Shown here piece after piece: positions 58,540-64,000 of a DNA stretch of 64,000 nucleotides. The position numbers and the translations under genes were made by a program. Source of the DNA: Akkermansia sp. (GTDB lineage: Bacteria > Verrucomicrobiota > Verrucomicrobiia > Verrucomicrobiales > Akkermansiaceae); NCBI GenBank assembly GCA_017435505.1, contig JAFSEZ010000042.1, positions 1 to 64,000 of the forward strand, given 5' to 3'. Positions within the stretch are counted from its first letter, which is position 1. Each line of letters starts with the position of its first letter. The notes beneath the pieces were generated by a model. The model saw only the letters and a list, made by a program, of their open reading frames with translations. It searched no databases and was not told the origin of the DNA.

Positions 58540-60294
58540 ATGAAAAGCACCCTTTGCATCGCCTTGCTGCTGGGGCTCCACACCACATGGGGAGCCCCAC
58601 CCCCGGCGTCTGCGGCAAACCACTTGATTCACTTGGATATGGCTGCCGTAGAAATAGCCCGCACCGAACTGAACGAGGCACCGAGCGGCATCTGGTACAA
58701 GCCGGAGAATCTGTCGCCCATGCAGATAAACTTTGCAGGGGGAGATACCTTTACCGCACCCACCACGTACGGAGCTGACCTGAGTTCGGACATCTGCGCA
58801 ACATACCTTCCCCAACAGGGGAGTGATACTGCGCTGGTGAAACTGACTTGCCCGGATTTCACCGCCACTGTCAAGCTGAACTTCACCGGCAAAAAGTCCG
58901 GCACAGCAGAAATCACATGGGACGAAGCGGGGGAAACCCGCCACCTGCGCGGTGCCACGTTCACCATGCGCCCGGCCGGGGAAGATGCCGGTATCATCCT
59001 GCCCATGGAGCAACTTGAGGGTGACCCACCCCTGTGGGATGATGGGCTGGCTACTATATTGAGCAATATCGAGGCATCCACCTACCGCACAGCCACAGAA
59101 AAGTTATACCAAAAGAGACTCATTTCCCTGCTGCCTTTGGTCATGGTCATGCATGATGCCTCGTACACAAACCCGGATTTCAAAGGCAACACAGCCTTAC
59201 ACTATGCGTGTGGGCTCAGTCATATCGACTTGGTGGAATGGTTGGTGAATCATGGCGCAAATTTGGAGGCGCGCACAGAGAAAGGAGCCACCGTCGATGC
59301 GTGTGTAAGCGGTCGCCACGCGGGGACTATCAAGAACCTCCTGAAGCAAGCCCGATCCGCGCGGGACATTCCCCCCGGCGGTTCCGTTGTCGATGAAAAC
59401 ACAGCCCGCTCCATGGCTTTGATGTTGGAAGCAGCTTTTGACTGCACCGACATTCGCTCGGCAGAATACCGAATACCGGAAAAAGATACCCGCGCTGAAC
59501 AAGCTGCCTTGGCTCTCTACAAATATACAAAAAGCAAGAAACAACTCCCGACCTGGATCAACAAAACAGAACCGTTGGGGAATCTGCTGGAGCTCTGCCT
59601 CCATGCAAAAATCAGCGAGAGCATGTATCTGGAAAGGTTCAACGCTCAACTTACCTGTCTGCGAAGGCAGGCGCTGGCTCAGTATTGCAACGAGGGCAAG
59701 GCACTGGCCATATTGCCGTACATGATGAGTGAACGCGAAGCCAACCACACGTGGCACGATGGGGCATCTGCCCTGTATCGCGCCGCCAAGGAGGGCAACG
59801 TGGAACTAGCCCGCTGGCTGGTTGCACACGGCATGCGCCACATCTTCAACGAACAGGGAGAAACTGTCGGAGTACCGCCGGATGCCCCCAACGCATCTGC
59901 CATCTGCGCATTGTTGGCCCCCAATCCTCCACGCGGTACACAAGGCAGCCTAGCGCCGGAACAAGTGGCCGGCAAAACGCTCCACATCTTCAACGCCGCT
60001 CACGAGCACAGTCTGAGCATCTGTTGGCAGCAGAAAAACTGCGAATCCAATGGCCACATCAAAGCGGATGAAGATTGGACTATTGAGGAAAGGTCCTACA
60101 AGCGCACGAGCGATAACACCGCTGAAGTAACGCGCCAAACACAATGGGCACCCGGTGGCAGCTACGCTGCCGGATGGAGGAATATCACCATTCAGCTCAC
60201 ATTCACCTCCGGCGAAGAAGGCACTGCCACCTATACGGAATGCAATAAGCAAGGCGAGGAGTTGACATTCACCGGCACATTCACACTCAAATAA
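58540..60294 (+). CDS. Secreted beta-domain/ankyrin protein, paralogue 1
   Basis: A 584-residue exported protein with a signal peptide at about 1-25 (MKSTLCIALLLGLHTTWGAP). The first beta-rich domain (about 26-150) ends with the family motif GTAEITWDEAGETRHLRGAT. A linker LYQKRLISLLPLV leads into ankyrin repeats KGNTALHYACGLSHIDLVEW and EKGATVDACVSG, then a longer helical stretch with another ankyrin-like unit (GASALYRAAKEGNVELARWL). A second beta-domain closes the chain, starting VAGKTLHIFNAAHEHSLSIC and ending GTATYTECNKQGEELTFTG. The ATG at 58540 fits the signal peptide better than the GTG at 58519. Function unknown; clearly related to the next two genes. Confidence 0.75.
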   Translation: MKSTLCIALLLGLHTTWGAPPPASAANHLIHLDMAAVEIARTELNEAPSGIWYKPENLSPMQINFAGGDTFTAPTTYGADLSSDICATYLPQQGSDTALVKLTCPDFTATVKLNFTGKKSGTAEITWDEAGETRHLRGATFTMRPAGEDAGIILPMEQLEGDPPLWDDGLATILSNIEASTYRTATEKLYQKRLISLLPLVMVMHDASYTNPDFKGNTALHYACGLSHIDLVEWLVNHGANLEARTEKGATVDACVSGRHAGTIKNLLKQARSARDIPPGGSVVDENTARSMALMLEAAFDCTDIRSAEYRIPEKDTRAEQAALALYKYTKSKKQLPTWINKTEPLGNLLELCLHAKISESMYLERFNAQLTCLRRQALAQYCNEGKALAILPYMMSEREANHTWHDGASALYRAAKEGNVELARWLVAHGMRHIFNEQGETVGVPPDAPNASAICALLAPNPPRGTQGSLAPEQVAGKTLHIFNAAHEHSLSICWQQKNCESNGHIKADEDWTIEERSYKRTSDNTAEVTRQTQWAPGGSYAAGWRNITIQLTFTSGEEGTATYTECNKQGEELTFTGTFTLK

Positions 60295-60303
60295 TCACAA
60301 TTC

Positions 60304-61170
60304 ATGAATTTCCTTTTTCCACAGCTACTTCTGCCCCTGGCCTTTGCCATGCATGCTGCGGCTGTCATGATACCGGCCACACTTGCGGACTCATGTCTGG
60401 TGGTGGATTTGAGCGACATCGAAATCTGCGAGGCGCAGGGCAACGCCGCGCCCCATACTGCTTGGAAGCGGAGCAGCCTTACCCCGCTTATTGTCTGCTA
60501 CCCGGAGGGCTCAAGCAATGAAATCAGCGTGCCGCACCCGGCCAATCATGAAAACATCGGCGTACCGGGCGCCCCTTACCTGCCGGATGCCACCGCCGAC
60601 TATTCCCCTTTCACCAATGGCGAAAGCAAGGGGGTACTCTACTTGGAGCATGCTGATTTCGAAATGCAAATCATCCTGCACTTTGAGAAATTGAACACGG
60701 ACGGCACATACTCCGGCAGCGCAGAGCTCACGTGGAAAGAGGCCGGAACCACCACACACATACGCCACGCCACCTTCTGCACCCGCGCTATCCAGCCCGC
60801 CGATATTCCCTTGCAACTCCCCATGCACCCCGCACACGCAGAGGGAGATGCAGACACCCACGCAACGCTGCAACAAATCCTCAGCGAGCTTCAAGGGTGG
60901 CAAACTAAAAATGCGGTAGAATCACTTTACCTGCGCCGCTTGCTCATGCTGCTGCCGCTCATCCTGGAACAAGGGGACGTAAATCTGACCACACCGGAAA
61001 CGAAAGGCAACACTGCCCTGCACTATGCCTGCGGGTTAGGACACGTGGAGCTGGTACGTGCGCTGGTGCAAGCCGGGGCCAACACCAAAGCCCGCACGGA
61101 TAAAGGCGCCACACCTCTCGACTGCGTAAGTGGCCCCCAAAGTAGGCGCATCAAAGCTCTGCTGAAATAA
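60304..61170 (+). CDS. Secreted beta-domain/ankyrin protein, paralogue 2
   Basis: A 288-residue exported protein with a signal peptide at about 1-20 (NFLFPQLLLPLAFAMHAAAV). One beta-domain (about 30-170) carries GSAELTWKEAGTTTHIRHAT, matching paralogue 1. The linker LYLRRLLMLLPLIL and ankyrin repeats KGNTALHYACGLGHVELVRA and DKGATPLDCVSG follow, and the protein ends straight after. It is the most compact version of the family and shows the minimal unit: signal, beta-domain, linker, two ankyrins. It starts 9 bp after paralogue 1. Confidence 0.75.
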   Translation: MNFLFPQLLLPLAFAMHAAAVMIPATLADSCLVVDLSDIEICEAQGNAAPHTAWKRSSLTPLIVCYPEGSSNEISVPHPANHENIGVPGAPYLPDATADYSPFTNGESKGVLYLEHADFEMQIILHFEKLNTDGTYSGSAELTWKEAGTTTHIRHATFCTRAIQPADIPLQLPMHPAHAEGDADTHATLQQILSELQGWQTKNAVESLYLRRLLMLLPLILEQGDVNLTTPETKGNTALHYACGLGHVELVRALVQAGANTKARTDKGATPLDCVSGPQSRRIKALLK

Positions 61171-61191
61171 CCCTCTGTCACCGATTCGACC

Positions 61192-62358
61192 ATGCACATG
61201 CGCTTTCTTATCCTACCGCTCCTTGCAGCAGCCTCTTGCTCCGCAGCTGTGCAAGCACCAACTGATTTGAACGATTGTGAGATTCAATTCAGCTACTCCC
61301 CCTCATGGAAATTCACCCCACTTCTCATGGGCTTCGGTGAGGCTACGCCCGGCAAAGCCAACAGCTACACCATGCGGGGAGAAAACCGCACCTACGATGT
61401 GAGTTACAGCCCCCAAGCCGCAACCGCCAAAGCGCATCTTATCATTGACGGTAAGCGGAATAAAGGCACCATCCAACTGAATTTCCACACAGCAGAAAGC
61501 GGCACGGCTCACATGAAGTGGAACGGGGCGGATTACTACGACCTCAGCTTCCGCGTGAAAGCAAGCAATACGCCCCACCACTATCTTCAGCGCATGGGCG
61601 ACCCCGTGGGAGACGTGATTCCCACTTCTTTGGCAGGCAAAGTGCTGGAAATTGATTTTGACGGGGCTTTCACCTGCCGATGGGATTCTACCACCATGAA
61701 ACCAAACTACCAAGCGTGCAAGACAGCTCCGCTGGTGGTACAATTCCCGGCATCCGGCAGCAACTTCACCTGCCAAAGACAAGGTGCGAGCCCTCATTCC
61801 GTGCAATATGAACTGCGCGGCTGCGGGGCTATCGTATCAATTATCGGCGGGCAAGATTACCATACGGAAATTTCGCTGGATTTTGCCGATTCGGAATCCG
61901 GCTTGGCTCATGTGAGCCGATTAGAGGGCGATACGCAGTGGGAAGAACGCGCCGCCCGCTTCCGCATTCGCCCTGCCACCTCCGATACCGGGTATGTGAG
62001 TTTTCTGCAAAAACCGGGGAAAGATCCGGTTCTGGCAGACCTGATACGGGGGCTGGAAAACATCACCTACCCCACAGCGGTGGAACGCCTGTACCAAAAG
62101 CGCTTGCTCGCTATCCTCCCCCAGATTGCACAAGGTGCTTCTGTCAACAGCATTATCCCCAACGCCAACGGCACCACCGCCCTGCACAATGCCTGCGGAC
62201 TCAGCCATGCGGAAATTGTGCAGTGGCTTGTTGACCACGGGGCCGACACCACGCTCAAAACCGCGAAAGGAGCCGGCGTGGATGCTTGCGTGGGTGGTAA
62301 AAATGCCAAAGCCATTCGCGCCATACTTCAAAGAAAAAAATCGCCAAATCATTTATAA
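61192..62358 (+). CDS. Secreted beta-domain/ankyrin protein, paralogue 3
   Basis: A 388-residue exported protein with a signal peptide at about 1-19 (MRFLILPLLAAASCSAAV). It has two beta-domains in tandem: the first (about 25-130) ends GTAHMKWNGADYYDLSFRVK. The second (about 148-270) starts LAGKVLEIDFDGAFTC and ends GLAHVSRLEGDTQWEERAAR. These are followed by the linker LYQKRLLAILPQIA and ankyrins GTTALHNACGLSHAEIVQWL and AKGAGVDACVGG. The second domain's LAGKVLEIDF matches VAGKTLHIFN of paralogue 1's C-terminal domain, so domain shuffling has occurred within the family. Separated by 21 bp from paralogue 2. Confidence 0.75.
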   Translation: MHMRFLILPLLAAASCSAAVQAPTDLNDCEIQFSYSPSWKFTPLLMGFGEATPGKANSYTMRGENRTYDVSYSPQAATAKAHLIIDGKRNKGTIQLNFHTAESGTAHMKWNGADYYDLSFRVKASNTPHHYLQRMGDPVGDVIPTSLAGKVLEIDFDGAFTCRWDSTTMKPNYQACKTAPLVVQFPASGSNFTCQRQGASPHSVQYELRGCGAIVSIIGGQDYHTEISLDFADSESGLAHVSRLEGDTQWEERAARFRIRPATSDTGYVSFLQKPGKDPVLADLIRGLENITYPTAVERLYQKRLLAILPQIAQGASVNSIIPNANGTTALHNACGLSHAEIVQWLVDHGADTTLKTAKGAGVDACVGGKNAKAIRAILQRKKSPNHL

Positions 62359-62375
62359 CCGAAAGCTCATCAACC

Positions 62376-63686
62376 ATGACAATCAAATTAGCTCTCTCCA
62401 TGATACCCTGGCTGGCTCTGAGTTTCAGTGCCACGGCATCTCCGCAAAAAGCCCCCCAACGTGATCTGGGGTATACGGAATACTACCTGAAAGAATTTGA
62501 AGCGGAGGTAAAGCGAGCCCAAGGCAGCGCCAACACCATGTTCCGCAATAAGAATGAAGCGCTACGCCGCGTGCAAGCACTCATGCAAGCCTACCCGGAT
62601 GACCCCGCCGTGCAGGCTCTTTACGCACGCACCCGTACGGCCCTCATGATGAGTAAGGGTAACTATAATCAGATTACCCCCGCCATGGTAGCCTACCTCA
62701 ACAATGAAAAACAACTGCGAGAGAAATATGCCCAGCTTAGTGCGGCCAAATGGCAAGAACTTCTGCAGGGGCGGGAACTTCTCGCCCAAGTCTTCCCCAC
62801 GGTAGACCCGCTCAAGAATACGCCGGAGACATCCCCCATCGATAAAACCATTGTATTGACGGATGTCAAGTACCCCGATAATCAATTTGTAGGCGGTTCC
62901 GGTGAATACATTGTCGTAGGCAAACCCTCCACCGGGTTTTATTTCGTCAATATAAGCGGGCGCGAATGGCTCGGTCCGTACGAGGCTATCAAACGATTCC
63001 GGCGCGAGGTGGATGGCTCGCTGGGTGATAGCTTCAACTTCACCGTACTGGGAAAAATCACCGGTCCGGTCATGGAAATTCCCGGCACCCGCCGCACCAA
63101 TATGGCCTGGGGCTGGGTCGTTGAGCCGGAGGTGCTTTACATAGATGGTCGCATTGTAGCAACTTTCGATGCCCAACACGAGAAGAGTGGCACCTTTGTG
63201 GAGGAAGACAAGGTAGCCGGCATCAAGGAGGGCTGGTACACGGAGAAGGATGTGCCGGATAACGCAACGCCCGAACGCGTGATGGAAATCTTCTTAGCCT
63301 CCATCAAAGAGAAAAACTACCCCCTCTACCGCAAATGCATCAACCCAGAACGCTATAAGACAGAAACAGCAGAATCCCTCTTGCGTTACCATTGGGATTT
63401 GCACCAACAGCGTCTGCATGGCGAATATGTGCATGCCACCTTCAGCGACACCAAGATTACCGTTGCCAAGGGGCATGATGATAAAAACGACTTAGAAAAC
63501 TTCTTCCTGGATGACAGCCAACGCGCTCAGCTCACCAAAATGCAAGGTGAAAAGGTAGAGTATGCCACCATCCAAAGTCAGGCATTCGATGCCAACGGCA
63601 AACAAATCGGCGTCAAGCATGCGCATAAGCTTATCCGCAAAGGCAATGGCCGCTGGTACGTGGATTCGTATGAAATCCGCTTCTAA
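62376..63686 (+). CDS. Secreted protein of unknown function
   Basis: A 436-residue exported protein with a signal peptide at about 1-22 (KLALSMIPWLALSFSATA). A helical segment (about 35-120, YYLKEFEAEVKRAQGSANTM) precedes a beta-rich middle (about 150-270, with VVGKPSTGFYFVNISGREWL and MEIPGTRRTNMAWGWVV). The C-terminal domain (about 300-436) reads RVMEIFLASIKEKNYPLYRK and ends GNGRWYVDSYEIRF, resembling the NTF2-like or 'DUF4878-like' cystatin-type fold of exported proteins. No catalytic motif is seen. It starts 17 bp after paralogue 3 and probably belongs to the same transcript. Confidence 0.65.
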   Translation: MTIKLALSMIPWLALSFSATASPQKAPQRDLGYTEYYLKEFEAEVKRAQGSANTMFRNKNEALRRVQALMQAYPDDPAVQALYARTRTALMMSKGNYNQITPAMVAYLNNEKQLREKYAQLSAAKWQELLQGRELLAQVFPTVDPLKNTPETSPIDKTIVLTDVKYPDNQFVGGSGEYIVVGKPSTGFYFVNISGREWLGPYEAIKRFRREVDGSLGDSFNFTVLGKITGPVMEIPGTRRTNMAWGWVVEPEVLYIDGRIVATFDAQHEKSGTFVEEDKVAGIKEGWYTEKDVPDNATPERVMEIFLASIKEKNYPLYRKCINPERYKTETAESLLRYHWDLHQQRLHGEYVHATFSDTKITVAKGHDDKNDLENFFLDDSQRAQLTKMQGEKVEYATIQSQAFDANGKQIGVKHAHKLIRKGNGRWYVDSYEIRF

Positions 63687-63716
63687 TAATTTGAACTTTG
63701 ACACTTTTACTAAGAC

Positions 63717-64000
63717 ATGATGAAAAATGGATTTTTATGGGTATGGGCTCTTAGCGGCTTACTGATTCTCCCCCAAACTCAAGCTCAGCAGGGCTACGAT
63801 TTCACCGAGAACGAGGGCTACGATTTTTCGGAAAATGAAGGCTATGATTTTTCGGATGATGAAGAGGAAATAGCCGCGCAAAAAAAATCAGCGGATGATA
63901 AGCGTGCTTTACAATCTCTGCTCTACAATGGAGCGCAATATGCTCTTGCCTGCCGCAAGGCATACCAAGAAGAAATTGTATGGCCCGTTTCTGCATGCTG
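63717..64000 (+). CDS. Secreted protein with EGYDFSEN repeats (truncated by the window edge)
   Basis: Open from ATG 63717 (or 63720) to the end of the window, about 94 codons with no stop. The signal peptide is FLWVWALSGLLILPQTQAQ. The mature start has three acidic tandem units, QGYDFTEN, EGYDFSEN and EGYDFSDD, followed by an acidic/lysine stretch (EEEIAAQKKSADDKRALQ) and the start of a helical domain (LLYNGAQYALACRKAYQEEI). Acidic Asp/Glu/Tyr repeats next to a signal peptide may bind calcium or act as a flexible spacer. Not otherwise recognised; the rest is outside the window. Confidence 0.6.
   Translation, partial: MMKNGFLWVWALSGLLILPQTQAQQGYDFTENEGYDFSENEGYDFSDDEEEIAAQKKSADDKRALQSLLYNGAQYALACRKAYQEEIVWPVSAC

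Overview
The window looks like a chromosomal segment of a Verrucomicrobiota bacterium close to Akkermansia. This is an inference from autotransporter-type barrel tails, small secreted ankyrin proteins, mid-GC core genes and a Gram-negative envelope (O/P-family porin, MurJ, periplasmic PstS). No rRNA or other decisive marker is present.

Layout. 0-2.6 kb: a DUF4143-type ATPase gene behind three 34-bp-phased repeats, lying between two decayed outer-membrane barrel gene tails. 2.6-3.8 kb: a membrane acyltransferase. 20.2-3.8 kb, minus strand: a long collinear block of rlmI, a polysaccharide deacetylase, an Lrp/AsnC regulator, an aminotransferase, a CPBP protease, a DUF4126 protein, a sugar nucleotidyltransferase, hom, lysC, two anchored TPR proteins, murJ, HPr and Enzyme I. 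20.4-23.4 kb: a secreted nuclease, tag, an Fe-alcohol dehydrogenase and a flavodoxin-like reductase. 23.5-29.3 kb: phosphate uptake (pstCAB-phoU facing pstS and a porin). 29.5-42.7 kb: a redox-type small protein, glutamate decarboxylase, two small DNA-binding-like proteins, a glucan phosphorylase, a GNAT enzyme, an AddAB-type helicase/nuclease pair and an acyl-ACP thioesterase.

43-54 kb is an AT-rich accessory island that starts beside a CAU-anticodon tRNA. It carries a D12-class adenine methylase, a ParB-like protein, an NgoMIV-family restriction enzyme overlapping its cytosine methylase, a KilA-N gene between 54-bp direct repeats, several orphan membrane proteins, an acyltransferase, and a wrecked mosaic of a truncated transposase fused to a truncated tyrosine recombinase inside 32-bp inverted repeats.

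54.3-64 kb is an export-rich cluster, all on the plus strand: a TMEM43-like protein, a secreted ankyrin/Sel1 protein, a tiny beta-grasp-like protein, a periplasmic 5'-nucleotidase-type phosphatase, three paralogous secreted beta-domain/ankyrin proteins, another secreted protein and the start of one more. This set is the best candidate here for an undescribed system.

A recurring theme is promoters placed so close to the start codon that the mRNA should be leaderless or nearly so (for example at 2653, 13712, 17720, 20203, 20392, 29531, 42728 and 48469). These promoters also decide several start codons.
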